Source: an uncultured Clostridia bacterium (lineage in GTDB: Bacteria; Bacillota; Clostridia; Lachnospirales; CAG-274). Taken from it: a DNA stretch of 64,000 nt. The position numbers and the translations under genes were made by a program. A model generated the notes under the pieces. The model was not told where the DNA came from. It searched no databases and saw only the letters and a list, made by a program, of their open reading frames with translations. Position 1 is the first letter of the stretch. Each line of letters begins with the position of its first letter. Positions 26,728 to 35,724 of the stretch are shown piece after piece. The stretch is from contig CANRHR010000002.1 in the NCBI GenBank assembly GCA_947630475.1, forward strand, positions 124,001 through 188,000, read 5' to 3'.

Positions 26728-27594
26728 ATGAGATGTATTATTGTAACGGGAATGTCGGGAGCAGGCAAAAGTATGGTTTTGAAATTTTTGGAAGATATAG
26801 GATATTTTTGTGTTGACAATCTTCCTCCGTCGCTTATTCCTAAATTTATAGAGCTTTGCTCAAAGCCCGGCACCGATATAGAACAGGTGGCTTTGGGAAT
26901 AGATATAAGAGGAGGAAAGCTTTTTGCCGATTTGTTTAGCTGTTTATCGGAAATAACCGGTGAAAATCACAAAGTAAGCATATTATTTATGGATGCTTCC
27001 GATGAAGTTTTGTTAAAAAGATTTAAAGAATCAAGAAGGAACCATCCCCTCTCAAAGCTTGAAAGAATAAGCATAGGCATTATGAGAGAAAGAGAGCTTC
27101 TTCGTGATGTTAAAAGAAAAGCAGATTATATTATAGATACAAGCCATATATTGGCAAGGCAGCTTAAAGAAAAAATCAATGATATTTTCCTCGATAATAA
27201 AGTATTTGATTCGATGATAATAACTATTTTATCATTTGGTTTTAAGTATGGCATACCCGCTGATTCGGATTTGGTTTTTGATGTAAGATTTATACCTAAT
27301 CCGTTTTATGTTTCTGAACTTAAGGCTTTAACCGGCAATGATGTGGAGGTAAGAGAATTTGTTATGTCTTGTGAAGAAAGCCAAGCTTTTATTGAAAAGC
27401 TTGATGATATGACAAGTTTTCTTATACCAAATTATATTAAAGAGGGAAAAAATCAGCTTGTTATATCAATAGGCTGCACGGGCGGAAAGCATCGCTCTGT
27501 AACTCTTGCCAACGAGCTGTATTCAAGGCTCCAGAAAAAGGGCAACAGTGTGGTCATTAATCACAGAGATATTGACAAAGACGCATTGAGGTAG
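26728..27594 (+). CDS. rapZ: RapZ/YvcJ family nucleotide-binding protein
   Basis: A 288-aa P-loop protein. The Walker A sequence GMSGAGKS is near the N-terminus, with CVDNLPPSLIP next to it and the C-terminal GCTGGKHRSV typical of RapZ/YvcJ. In E. coli RapZ controls glucosamine-6-phosphate synthase RNA; in B. subtilis YvcJ hydrolyses nucleotides and affects competence. Its exact role in Clostridia is not established. It lies upstream of whiA with no yvcK between. Confidence 0.94.
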   Translation: MRCIIVTGMSGAGKSMVLKFLEDIGYFCVDNLPPSLIPKFIELCSKPGTDIEQVALGIDIRGGKLFADLFSCLSEITGENHKVSILFMDASDEVLLKRFKESRRNHPLSKLERISIGIMRERELLRDVKRKADYIIDTSHILARQLKEKINDIFLDNKVFDSMIITILSFGFKYGIPADSDLVFDVRFIPNPFYVSELKALTGNDVEVREFVMSCEESQAFIEKLDDMTSFLIPNYIKEGKNQLVISIGCTGGKHRSVTLANELYSRLQKKGNSVVINHRDIDKDALR

Positions 27595-27624
27595 TATAGT
27601 TAATGATTAGAACGGTGATTTATT

Positions 27625-28563
27625 ATGTCATTTTCTTCGGATGTTAAAAATGAGCTTTTAAATTATTTTGAGCCTAAAAGACACTGCGCTATTGCTGAGC
27701 TTGCCGCTGTTTTGCTTTATAACAGCTTTGATGTTAAAATAGGCGAAAAGCTTTTTTTAAAAATTCAAAGCGAAAACAGGCGGATTGCTGAAAAAAGTGC
27801 AGAGCTTATTTCAAATATTTTTAAAATTAATACCGAGGTCATCTTTGAAAATAAAAATTGCTTTATTTTTATTGAAGATGCAGACCAAAGGCATAGGATT
27901 TTATCGGCAGCAGGGCTTATAGATGAAAGTTCCAATAGGCTTAACTATGTTGACCCGTTGGTTTATTCCGGCGTATGCTGCAAAAGAGCATATATAAGAG
28001 GTTGTTTTTTATGCATTGGCTCATTATGCAATCCTGAAAAAAATTATCATCTTGAATTTGTAAACAGTGATGTTCACAATGCGACTTATCTTATGAATGT
28101 AATAAATTCCTTCCAAATTGAATCTAAAATTATTAAGCGTAAGGGCAGTTTTGTGGTATATATAAAGGACGGAGAACAGATTGTCGATATTCTTAATATT
28201 ATGAACGCTCATAAGGCGCTTATGGCTCTTGAAAACGTTCGCATCCTAAAAGATGTAAGAAATAATGTAAACAGAATAGTAAACTGTGAAACTGCTAACC
28301 TTAATAAGGTGGTTTCGGCATCTGTAAAGTATAAAGAAATTATAGAGTATGTTGCCGAAACAATAGGCTTTGACAAACTTCCGAAACAGCTTAGGCAGAT
28401 TGCCGAGTTAAGGATAGAATATCCGGATTTAAGCCTTAAGGAGCTTGGTCAGATGCTTGATCCGCCTGTGGGAAAATCGGGAGTTAATCATAGGTTAAAA
28501 AAAATTGCCGATATTGCAGATAGTTTAAAGGAGGATATATGTTATGTTAGAAAAAAAAGTTAA
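27625..28563 (+). CDS. whiA: DNA-binding protein WhiA
   Basis: A 312-aa protein with the degenerate LAGLIDADG-type N-terminal fold (RAYIRGCFLCIGSLCNPEKNYHLE) and a C-terminal helix-turn-helix region (RQIAELRIEYPDLSLKELGQML). WhiA links cell division, sporulation (in actinomycetes) and metabolism. It overlaps the start of the HPr-like gene by 20 bases. The order rapZ-whiA-HPr matches the yvcJ-(yvcK)-yvcL-crh cluster of B. subtilis apart from the missing yvcK. Confidence 0.95.
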   Translation: MSFSSDVKNELLNYFEPKRHCAIAELAAVLLYNSFDVKIGEKLFLKIQSENRRIAEKSAELISNIFKINTEVIFENKNCFIFIEDADQRHRILSAAGLIDESSNRLNYVDPLVYSGVCCKRAYIRGCFLCIGSLCNPEKNYHLEFVNSDVHNATYLMNVINSFQIESKIIKRKGSFVVYIKDGEQIVDILNIMNAHKALMALENVRILKDVRNNVNRIVNCETANLNKVVSASVKYKEIIEYVAETIGFDKLPKQLRQIAELRIEYPDLSLKELGQMLDPPVGKSGVNHRLKKIADIADSLKEDICYVRKKS

Positions 28564-28789
28564 GGTAACAAATTCCATTGAGGCAAGGCCTGCCGCATTA
28601 CTGGTTCAAACGGCAAATAGATTTTCAAGCAGCATTAAGGTAAAAATTGACAACAAAATCATTAATGCCAAAAGTATTATGGGCGTTATGACTCTTGGTA
28701 TTTTAGACGGACAGGATGTTACCCTTATAGTTGATGGAGCCGATGAACAGGACGCCAGCGAACAAATTGCACAATTCTTAACCAGATAA
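28544..28789 (+). CDS. Crh-like HPr paralogue lacking the PTS histidine
   Basis: An 81-aa HPr-fold protein. In HPr the sequence is [GS]-I-H-A-R-P-A with the phospho-accepting His15; here it reads SIEARPA, so glutamate (residue 13) replaces the histidine. The seryl regulatory site is kept: AKSIMGVMTLG matches the region of Ser46. It therefore cannot carry phosphate in the PTS but can be phosphorylated by HprK, as B. subtilis Crh (which has Gln there). AAAGGAGGATAT precedes the ATG at 28544, inside whiA. Expected partner: CcpA. Confidence 0.9.
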   Translation: MLEKKVKVTNSIEARPAALLVQTANRFSSSIKVKIDNKIINAKSIMGVMTLGILDGQDVTLIVDGADEQDASEQIAQFLTR

Positions 28790-28845
28790 GCGCAGCTTAA
28801 TTCAATTGATAAAAATTATATTTTAAAATTTATTTATTGGATTAG

Positions 28846-28880
28846 TCGGCGGTTATAAGTAGCGTAAGCGGAGTACAAAT
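28846..28880 (+). repeat. Short interspersed repeat (second family), copy 1
   Basis: GGTTATAAGTAGCGTAAGC followed by GGAGTACAAATA. Related sequence appears at 46540-46577 and, on the minus strand, within 2725-2790. It lies in the intergenic space after the Crh-like gene. Confidence 0.4.
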
Positions 28881-28912
28881 ACCATTTATATCAGCAGAGT
28901 AATTATATGATG

Positions 28913-28947
28913 AGCAGATCCGCCATATTTTGTGAGGCGGATTTGCT
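28913..28947 (+). terminator. Terminator of the hprK-crh operon
   Basis: A 12-bp stem AGCAGATCCGCC/GGCGGATTTGCT with one G-T pair and an 11-base loop is followed by GTTTATATTT. It lies about 125 bases after the Crh-like gene. Confidence 0.75.
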
Positions 28948-29009
28948 GTTTATATTTGCAAAGTTTAAGGATCATACAACGGGAAACTTCTTATACAGAG
29001 GAATAGAGT

Positions 29010-30371
29010 ATGAATTTTTTTAATCGTATTATAAATATTTTGAATATTTTTAAAAACAAAAAAAATGATGAACAAATCTTTAACGAACGTGAACATTCAA
29101 GGTTTGAGGACTTTTTATTTTTTGTTGATGAAGATGATCCTGCATATGAATCGGTAAGCATGGCTGTGGAGCTTTGTGAAGCGGCGCTTAAGGTTTCAAG
29201 GCACAGGGCGCTTTTAAATAATAAGGTTAAACATTACAATGTTATTTTGGATGAAGTGGAATGTTATGAAAAGCTGTCTGCATCTGAGGGCGAATATTTA
29301 AAGGAGCTTGTAAATAAGTTTGTTTCATTAACTAAAGAGAGGAATAGCCTAAGGTTTCAAATGGGTGATTTTGATCCAAGCATAGACAAGCTTATGGAGC
29401 TTGAAAGCCAAGCGCCTGATGCCATAAGACAGATGGAAGAAGCCGAGATAAAAGAAAGATCGCTTAATCAAGATCTTATCTATCTTAAGCAGGAAAAGGA
29501 CAGCCTCGAGAATGAAAAAGAAAATCTTGAATTTGGCTCTGTTTTTCTTTATCGCTTTAATATAGCAATGGTTATTCTTTTTGGAATTGCTGTAATGCTG
29601 TTGGTTATGCTTAATCTTTTTAAGGATCAGGTTGTTTTTATTCCATTAACTATATTATGCTTTATCCTTATTTTTCTTGTCAGTTTGGTTTATTTTTTCA
29701 GAAGAAGGATTGATTTTGAACTTAAGCTTAATGTTAAAAAACAAAATAAAGCTGTGGCGCTTATCAATAAAAAAGCTGTTGTATATTCCTATTATAAAAA
29801 TTTTTTAAATTATGAATATAAAAAATTTAATGTTAAAAGCTCGGGAGGGCTTAGGGTAAATTTAAAGGAATACGGAAATTACAAGCATATTGCCGGCAGA
29901 TATGACAAGATAAGAAATATAATGTACGAAACCCAAAGGCTTCTTGAAAATTTTCTTAGGGATAAAAAAATTAAGGACGTAAATGCTTCTATCGAAAGTT
30001 TTGCAAAGACTATTGATATTGATGATAAAATTTCTTATGCAAAATCAATAGCAGCCAAGAAAAAGAATTTGGATGATAAAATTACAGAACTTGATGATAA
30101 ACACGAAAAAATTTGGGATGCGCTTATAACGCTTAACCTTAAAGATGAAACGGAAGATCATATTATAGAAAGAATCATAAAGGCATATCTTGATGAGGCA
30201 GGCAAAATTTCCACCTCTGTTAACGACAAAAGGCTTGAGGAGCAAATTGAATCTGAGATATTGGGTGAAAATATAGAGCCTAAAGAAAGAGCCGAAGATT
30301 TAAAGCTTGATGATATAAATTATGATGATGAAGATTTTTACAATGAAAATGATCTTTTTGAAGAAGAATAA
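29010..30371 (+). CDS. Coiled-coil membrane protein of unknown function
   Basis: A 453-aa protein I do not recognise. Residues about 50-180 are rich in Glu, Lys and Leu and look coiled-coil. Two membrane helices follow at about 185-205 and 212-232, then basic RRRIDFELKL and a second long charged, helical part to about 400. The C-terminus is strongly acidic (DDINYDDEDFYNENDLFEEE). The two helices would place both coiled coils on the same side, probably the cytoplasm. AGAGGAATAG precedes the ATG. RnhA follows 28 bases later, suggesting co-transcription but not function. Confidence 0.8.
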   Translation: MNFFNRIINILNIFKNKKNDEQIFNEREHSRFEDFLFFVDEDDPAYESVSMAVELCEAALKVSRHRALLNNKVKHYNVILDEVECYEKLSASEGEYLKELVNKFVSLTKERNSLRFQMGDFDPSIDKLMELESQAPDAIRQMEEAEIKERSLNQDLIYLKQEKDSLENEKENLEFGSVFLYRFNIAMVILFGIAVMLLVMLNLFKDQVVFIPLTILCFILIFLVSLVYFFRRRIDFELKLNVKKQNKAVALINKKAVVYSYYKNFLNYEYKKFNVKSSGGLRVNLKEYGNYKHIAGRYDKIRNIMYETQRLLENFLRDKKIKDVNASIESFAKTIDIDDKISYAKSIAAKKKNLDDKITELDDKHEKIWDALITLNLKDETEDHIIERIIKAYLDEAGKISTSVNDKRLEEQIESEILGENIEPKERAEDLKLDDINYDDEDFYNENDLFEEE

Positions 30372-30399
30372 GTAAAAACATTAAAGGAATGAAAATTTT

Positions 30400-30864
30400 G
30401 TGAAAAAGGTTGATATATATACAGACGGTGCCTGCTCCGGCAATCCCGGCCCCGGAGGATATGGAGCTGTTTTGTTGTACGGTAGATACAGAAAAGAGCT
30501 TTGTGGCGGATATAGCCTTACAACTAACAACAGAATGGAAATTTTGGCTGTAATAAAGGCGCTTGAAGCGCTTAAAGAGCCTTGTGAGGTTACGCTTTAC
30601 AGTGATTCAAAATATGTTGTGGACGCAATAACAAAAGGTTGGGTTGAAAAATGGAAGAAAAACAACTGGAAAAGAAATAAAAACGACCCTGCCCTAAATG
30701 TTGATTTGTGGGAAATTATGCTTAAGCTTTTGGCTGTTCATAATGTCAGCTTTGTATGGGTTAAAGGTCATGCCGATAATACAGAAAATGAGAGATGTGA
30801 TTTTCTTGCAAGAGAAGCTATTGCATCCGGAAATTTAAATAAAGATCTTCCGCTTTCGGAATAA
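30400..30864 (+). CDS. rnhA: Ribonuclease HI
   Basis: RNase HI cuts the RNA strand of RNA-DNA hybrids. The 154-aa protein keeps all four acidic residues: [14 protein letters not shown] (Asp), [10 protein letters not shown] (Glu), YSDSKYVV (Asp) and the final [11 protein letters not shown] (Asp), along with [10 protein letters not shown] (His). The start is GTG at 30400 with AAAGGA about 11 bases upstream; no ATG in frame is better placed. Confidence 0.95.
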   Translation: MKKVDIYTDGACSGNPGPGGYGAVLLYGRYRKELCGGYSLTTNNRMEILAVIKALEALKEPCEVTLYSDSKYVVDAITKGWVEKWKKNNWKRNKNDPALNVDLWEIMLKLLAVHNVSFVWVKGHADNTENERCDFLAREAIASGNLNKDLPLSE

Positions 30865-30885
30865 TTATATTTTTTTAGCAAAAGG

Positions 30886-30928
30886 CTTAGGCTTTAAATC
30901 CGCAGACGGAATGAGCTGTTTCTAACTT
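30886..30928 (+). repeat. Shortened copy (D) of the 161-bp repeat
   Basis: Here the blocks ATCCGCAGACGGA and GGAATGAGCTGTTT are joined, whereas in the full element they lie about 65 bases apart. The piece sits between rnhA and the terminator at 30932-30957, consistent with internal deletion. Confidence 0.5.
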
Positions 30929-30931
30929 TTA

Positions 30932-30957
30932 AAGACCACACTTAAATGTGTGGTCTT
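30932..30957. terminator. Bidirectional terminator after rnhA
   Basis: A perfect 10-bp stem AAGACCACAC/GTGTGGTCTT with a six-base loop is followed by AATTTTATAATTTT on the plus strand. It separates rnhA from a convergent minus-strand gene. Confidence 0.8.
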
Positions 30958-30961
30958 AATT

Positions 30962-31672
30962 TTATAATTTTATATCTACCATAAATCCTGTTTCAATAAA
31001 CTTGAAAGAATATTTATTTTTGGATTCGTATGCATAATTATAATAATAATCCAAATTTTTAAAATTCATATGCTCAGTCATAGGAAGCCTCATAACCTCG
31101 CAGGTATCGTTGTATATATCATCAAACATTTCGGCACATTCAAAAATATTGTCAATGTAATTATTTTTATTTATAGAATAAAATTTTTCTCTGTCAAACG
31201 ATAAAACATCGTCCTTGCTTTTTGTAACCCCTATATTATAAAGAGCCTGACGGTTTTCATCGATTCTTGTATCGAGAATTGACTTATAGCCGTTAAGCGC
31301 AGAGCTTTCTTTTGATGTTTTGTCGTAAAATACCTCAAAACCGTTAATCTCATTTACAAAGTCTTCAAGACCGTCTGCAAAATTATTCAATTCATCGCTT
31401 TTTGCCAAATCATTTTTTGAATAGCGGTTAACCATGTATTTTGAAGTATCTTTTATGCTGTTAAGATTTTTTGAAATTTCTGTTGCATATGACACCAGAT
31501 CTCTTTTTATGGATTTGTTTAAAAAGTAAGAATAGGAATTATCTCCGCTTTTTGCTTTTTTCGATTGAGCAATCTCCTTTTTTGCGCTGCTTCTTCTTGT
31601 TGATTTTATATTATTATTTTCTTTTAAGATATAAGGCTTATAATAATTATAATAAAAAATATTTGTAAGCAT
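30962..31672 (-). CDS. Hypothetical helical protein
   Basis: A 236-aa protein without signal peptide or membrane span. The N-terminus has a Lys/Ser-rich stretch (about 20-45), the rest is predicted helical and charged, and residues about 140-175 (YNIGVTKSKDDVLSFDREKF) resemble the short motif found near the end of flagellar cap proteins. No flagellar gene is near, so I make no functional call. AAAGGAGGAATAGG precedes the ATG at 31672. It lies 54 bases downstream of the DUF1292 gene on the same strand. Confidence 0.7.
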   Translation of the reverse strand: MLTNIFYYNYYKPYILKENNNIKSTRRSSAKKEIAQSKKAKSGDNSYSYFLNKSIKRDLVSYATEISKNLNSIKDTSKYMVNRYSKNDLAKSDELNNFADGLEDFVNEINGFEVFYDKTSKESSALNGYKSILDTRIDENRQALYNIGVTKSKDDVLSFDREKFYSINKNNYIDNIFECAEMFDDIYNDTCEVMRLPMTEHMNFKNLDYYYNYAYESKNKYSFKFIETGFMVDIKL

Positions 31673-31726
31673 ACCTATTCCTCCTTTCAAAACTGATAAA
31701 TGCTTGGTATTTTGAGTCATTTACAG

Positions 31727-32041
31727 CTAATCTTCAAATTCCTCATCATCTTCATCGATAATTTCTAAAAAGGCTTCTTCAACCTCTTCAAATTCTTCAT
31801 CGCTTTCTATATTTAAAAGCTCAAAGCTGCCGTCTTCGTTTTCAAGATATTTGTAAATAAGGACCTCATCTTCATCTAACGGTAAAAGTGCAATATATAC
31901 TCTGTCCGGGGCAAGCTCAAAAATATCTATAACGCTGCATTCAAGCTCACTTCCGTCATCAAGTACAAGTTTCATTGTATGTTCTTCGCATTCACAGCAG
32001 TCATGGTCGTGAGAACATTCACATTTGTGATTATCCGACAT
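31727..32041 (-). CDS. DUF1292 family protein with Cys/His-rich N-terminus
   Basis: A 104-aa acidic protein. Residues about 30-75 match DUF1292/YrzB (LVLDDGSELECSVIDIF, YIALLPLDEDEVLIYKY). The first 22 residues hold six cysteines and three histidines (CECSHDHDCCECEEH), an unusual potential metal site. The C-terminus is a run of Glu and Asp. GAGGAG precedes the ATG. The function of DUF1292 is unknown; the family usually sits near alaS and yqgF, which are not here. Confidence 0.88.
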   Translation of the reverse strand: MSDNHKCECSHDHDCCECEEHTMKLVLDDGSELECSVIDIFELAPDRVYIALLPLDEDEVLIYKYLENEDGSFELLNIESDEEFEEVEEAFLEIIDEDDEEFED

Positions 32042-32201
32042 ATTTAACGCTCCTCATTAATAATATTTTTACTTTTTTATATATATTCCATTATATCACA
32101 AAAAAAAATAAAATAAAACCGTTAAATTTAATAAAAAAATTTTTGTTTATTATGTATATAAAAATCTTAAAATTTGTTTATATAAATATAAATTTATTGT
32201 A

Positions 32202-32230
32202 ATGACAATTTTTTTTTACTATGATATTAT
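32202..32230 (+). promoter_or_regulatory. Promoter of the DMT transporter gene
   Basis: ATGACA (32202-32207), a 17-base T-rich spacer and TATTAT (32225-32230), 60 bases before the ATG. Confidence 0.55.
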
Positions 32231-32289
32231 AAATCCCATAGGGATAATACAATAATATTTTTAAATAAGTTTTAAAACGGGAGATTGTT

Positions 32290-33228
32290 ATGAGCAGCAA
32301 ATTTTTTAAAAAACCGCTTAATATATTTATAATTGCTCTTATAGTTATGTTTTTGTGGGGAAGTGCCTTTCCTGCCATAAAAATAGGCTATGAAATTTTT
32401 AATATTGAAAGCGGACAGGCGGAATGTCAAATTTTATTTGCGGGGATAAGATTTTTTTTCGCTGGAATACTTGTTATTTTGTTTGATACTGTATCAAAAA
32501 AAAGGATTCCCGTTCCTAAAAGGAGCGAACTTTTGCCGATAGGGGTTTTAGGTCTTGTTCAGACGACTGTGGAGTATGTTTTTTTCTACCTAAGTCTTAA
32601 TAATCTTACCGGGGTTAAAGGCTCTATTATAAATTCATTGGGCAATTTTTTTGTTGTAATATTGGCTAACTTTTGTTTTGCCGATGACAGGCTTAATTTA
32701 AATAAAATTATAGGCTGCATATTTGGCTTTTGCGGGGTAGTGCTGTGCAATTTAAATGGAGAGATAGGTTATGGGTTTAAATTCAGCGGAGAAGGTTTTA
32801 TTACAATAGCGGCATTTTGTTTTGCTCTTGGTTCGATAATGAGTAAAATAATATCCAAAAAATCAGATCCTGTTATGATTACAGGCTATCAATTGGGCTT
32901 TGGGGGAATTATACTTTCAATAATCGGAATAATAATGGGCGGACGGCTTAGTTATACAGGCTTAGGCTGTATTTTGATTATGGCGTATCTTTCTATGCTT
33001 TCATCAGTTGCTTTTACTCTTTGGACTCAGCTTTTAAAATATAATCCTGCCGGCAAAATTGCTCTTTTTGGTTTTTTAAATCCTGTTTTTGGGGTTATTA
33101 CATCGGGAATTTTTCTCGGCGAAAATTTTTTAAATATTGAAACTGTTATTGCTTTGGCATTGGTAAGCGCAGGAATATATATTGTAAACAAAACAAAGAA
33201 AGATAATATTTATTTTGAAAAGGAGTAA
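32290..33228 (+). CDS. DMT superfamily transporter (EamA family)
   Basis: A 312-aa membrane protein with ten predicted spans in two EamA repeats. The first repeat opens with VMFLWGSAFPAIKIGYE, the second includes GFITIAAFCFALGSIMSKI. Members export metabolites or amino acids, but the substrate cannot be read here. GGGAG lies before the ATG. The ThiF-type gene follows four bases after the stop and is probably co-transcribed. Confidence 0.88.
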   Translation: MSSKFFKKPLNIFIIALIVMFLWGSAFPAIKIGYEIFNIESGQAECQILFAGIRFFFAGILVILFDTVSKKRIPVPKRSELLPIGVLGLVQTTVEYVFFYLSLNNLTGVKGSIINSLGNFFVVILANFCFADDRLNLNKIIGCIFGFCGVVLCNLNGEIGYGFKFSGEGFITIAAFCFALGSIMSKIISKKSDPVMITGYQLGFGGIILSIIGIIMGGRLSYTGLGCILIMAYLSMLSSVAFTLWTQLLKYNPAGKIALFGFLNPVFGVITSGIFLGENFLNIETVIALALVSAGIYIVNKTKKDNIYFEKE

Positions 33229-33232
33229 AATT

Positions 33233-33982
33233 ATGGAACTTTCAGATAAAGAAAAAAATAGATATGCAAGGCATATTGTTTTGAATGAGGTTGGTGCCGA
33301 GGGGCAAAAAAAGCTGCTTAATGCAAAGGTGCTTGTAATAGGAGTGGGCGGTTTAGGCTCTCCGGCGGCAATGTATCTTGCCTCTTCCGGTGTAGGAACA
33401 ATAGGTATTGCGGACAGCGACAGTGTAGATTTATCTAATCTTCAGCGCCAGATAATACATACAAGCAGAGATGCAGGACGAGAAAAAGTTATTTCTGCGC
33501 AGGAAAAAATGAAAGCAATAAATCCCGATATAAATGTAAATATACACCGTATATTTGTAAATGCAGATAATATAATGGATTTGATAGATGATTATGATTT
33601 TATAATAGACGCAACAGATAATTTTGATTCAAAATTTTTGATTAATGATGCCTGTGTTGCCGCTAAAAAGCCATTTTCACATGCGGGAGTAATACGTTTT
33701 AACGGCCAAACAATGACATATCTTCCTGGGAAAGGTCCATGCTATAGGTGTATATTTGAGGCTGCGCCGCCCAAAGCCGTAACCTGCAGGGAAGTGGGCG
33801 TTATGGGCGCTGCCTGTGGTGTGATAGGCAGTATCCAAGCTATGGAGGCGATAAAATATATAATGGGTATAGGAGAGCTTCTTAACGGATATCTTCTTAC
33901 ATATGATGCATTGAGCATGAATTTTAGAAAGATAAAGCTTCCTGAAAGAGTTAAGAATTGTCCTGTGTGTAGTCATAATTAA
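33233..33982 (+). CDS. ThiF/MoeB/HesA family adenylyltransferase (E1-like)
   Basis: A 249-aa protein of the type that adenylates a small ubiquitin-like carrier (ThiS or MoaD). It shows RYARHIVLNEVG, the nucleotide fold VLVIGVGGLGSPAAMYLASSGVG, DSDSVDLSNLQRQIIH, the DATDNFDSK aspartate, zinc cysteine pairs CYRC and CPVC, and TCREVGVMGAACGVIGS with the candidate catalytic cysteine. AAGGAG precedes the ATG at 33233. No carrier, thiamine or molybdopterin gene lies nearby, so the pathway is open. Confidence 0.88.
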   Translation: MELSDKEKNRYARHIVLNEVGAEGQKKLLNAKVLVIGVGGLGSPAAMYLASSGVGTIGIADSDSVDLSNLQRQIIHTSRDAGREKVISAQEKMKAINPDINVNIHRIFVNADNIMDLIDDYDFIIDATDNFDSKFLINDACVAAKKPFSHAGVIRFNGQTMTYLPGKGPCYRCIFEAAPPKAVTCREVGVMGAACGVIGSIQAMEAIKYIMGIGELLNGYLLTYDALSMNFRKIKLPERVKNCPVCSHN

Positions 33983-33998
33983 AAGTTTTTAAAAAACA

Positions 33999-34033
33999 AG
34001 TAAGTCCATCGCCTAAAAGGCGATGGACTTACT
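33999..34033. terminator. Bidirectional terminator between the ThiF-type gene and accA
   Basis: A perfect 15-bp stem (33999-34013 with 34019-34033, loop TAAAA) lies between two convergent genes. Its base AGTAAGT/ACTTACT is the same as in the hairpin at 6447-6482. Confidence 0.8.
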
Positions 34034-34046
34034 AAAGATTGTGCCG

Positions 34047-34844
34047 TTATTCGGTGAAATCACCAAATTTTCTAAACCTGTCATATCTTTCCTTTAAAAG
34101 CGTTTGAATATCTTTTGATGTAAGTTCGCTAATTTCATTTTCAAGTCTGGTTTTTAAGAGATTTGCAGTAAAGCTGAAGTCATTCTGAGCCCCTCCTGCC
34201 GCTTCTTTTATAACCTTATCTATAACTCCCATTTCCAACAGATTTTCAGCGGTAATTTTCATAAGCTCCGCCGCTTCTTTTGCCCTTGAAGAATCTCTCC
34301 ATAAAATACTTGCAAAGCCTTCGGGTGAAAGAATTGAATATACTGAATTTTCAAGCATCCAAACCCTGTCGGCAACTGCCAAAGCCAAAGCTCCGCCGCT
34401 TCCGCCTTCTCCTATTATTACAGAAATAATCGGAACTTTTAAATTTGCCATTTCAAAAAGATTTCTTGCTATAGCCTCTCCCTGTCCTCTTTCTTCAGCG
34501 CCTACACCGCAGTATGCGCCTGATGTGTTTACAAATGTTATTATTGGCCTTTTAAATTTTTCAGCCTGCTTCATAAGCCTTAAAGCTTTTCTGTAGCCCT
34601 CAGGATGAGGTGAGCCGAAATTTCTTTCTATATTTTCTTCTGTTGTATGGCCTTTTTGTATGCCTATTACAGTAACCGGAGTTTCATTAAGATAAGCAAT
34701 GCCGCCAACAACAGCTTTGTCGTCTTTAAAATTTCTGTCACCATGCAGCTCAATAAAGCCTGTAAAAATATGGTTTATATATTCCAAAGCGGTTGGTCTT
34801 GAAACTTTTCTTGCTATTTTAACTTTATCGGAAGCGCTACTCAT
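34047..34844 (-). CDS. accA: Acetyl-CoA carboxylase carboxyltransferase, alpha subunit
   Basis: With AccD this subunit transfers the carboxyl group from biotin to acetyl-CoA, making malonyl-CoA. The protein, about 265 aa, is short at the N-terminus relative to the roughly 315 aa of E. coli AccA but keeps the crotonase-fold core: [13 protein letters not shown] entry, [57 protein letters not shown] and [19 protein letters not shown] chose the ATG at 34844, eight bases inside accD, preceded by AGGAAAGG. It is the last gene of the fab operon. Confidence 0.95.
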   Translation of the reverse strand: MSSASDKVKIARKVSRPTALEYINHIFTGFIELHGDRNFKDDKAVVGGIAYLNETPVTVIGIQKGHTTEENIERNFGSPHPEGYRKALRLMKQAEKFKRPIITFVNTSGAYCGVGAEERGQGEAIARNLFEMANLKVPIISVIIGEGGSGGALALAVADRVWMLENSVYSILSPEGFASILWRDSSRAKEAAELMKITAENLLEMGVIDKVIKEAAGGAQNDFSFTANLLKTRLENEISELTSKDIQTLLKERYDRFRKFGDFTE

Positions 34845-35709
34845 TGGTTTCACGACCTTTCCTATTGTGGAATCGTAATATTTCTGTAAGTACATTTGGC
34901 AAACATTCCCTTTCTACAATTTTATCTACAAAGCCATGCTCAAGAAGAAATTCAGCACTTTGAAACTCATCGGGAAGCTTTTGTTTTATGGTTTGTTCAA
35001 TTACTCTTCTGCCTGCAAAACCTATTAATGCCTTAGGCTCTGAGAGAATTATATCACCAAGCATAGCAAAGCTTGCTGTAACTCCTCCTGTGGTTGGGTC
35101 GGTTAAAACAGTAACATACAAAAGTCCTGCCTGAGAATGTTTTGCTGCCGCTGCGCTTACCTTTGCCATTTGCATAAGAGAAACTATTCCCTCCTGCATT
35201 CTTGCTCCGCCTGATGCGGTAAAGATGATAATCGGAAGTTTGTTTTCGGTGGCATACTCAAATGCTCTTGTTATTTTTTCGCCAACAACCGATCCCATAC
35301 TGCCCATAATAAAGCCGGCATCCATTACACATAAAACTGTTTCTTGTCCGCCGATTTTACATTTTCCGCTTAAAACGGCATCATTTATGCCTGTTTTTTC
35401 CTGCATAGATTTTATTTTTTCTTCGTATTCCGGATAATTGAGAGGATTTAAAGCGTGCATTGTTTTGTCAAACTCTTCAAAGGTATTTTTGTCGGCAGTC
35501 ATTTTAACTCTTTCTTTTGCGCCTATTCTGAAATAATGAAAGCACTCAGGGCAGATTTTATTTTCACCAAGCTCCTTTTTATAAACGGTTTTGCCGCAGC
35601 CGGAGCATTTAACACACATTCCGTCCGGCACAGCCGGTGTTGATTTTGAGTCTGTTTTTTTAGCCTTTTCTGTTTTTTCGGGCAAAGGCTTTTTCTTAAA
35701 TAAATTCAC
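34837..35709 (-). CDS. accD: Acetyl-CoA carboxylase carboxyltransferase, beta subunit
   Basis: A 290-aa protein with the N-terminal zinc ribbon typical of AccD ([24 protein letters not shown]) and a crotonase-fold core ([49 protein letters not shown]). The likely start is GTG at 35709, about 10 bases after GGAGG; an in-frame TTG at 35715 is only four bases from it. It pairs with AccA. Confidence 0.95.
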   Translation of the reverse strand: MNLFKKKPLPEKTEKAKKTDSKSTPAVPDGMCVKCSGCGKTVYKKELGENKICPECFHYFRIGAKERVKMTADKNTFEEFDKTMHALNPLNYPEYEEKIKSMQEKTGINDAVLSGKCKIGGQETVLCVMDAGFIMGSMGSVVGEKITRAFEYATENKLPIIIFTASGGARMQEGIVSLMQMAKVSAAAAKHSQAGLLYVTVLTDPTTGGVTASFAMLGDIILSEPKALIGFAGRRVIEQTIKQKLPDEFQSAEFLLEHGFVDKIVERECLPNVLTEILRFHNRKGRETNE

Positions 35710-35724
35710 AGTCAAAATTCCTCC

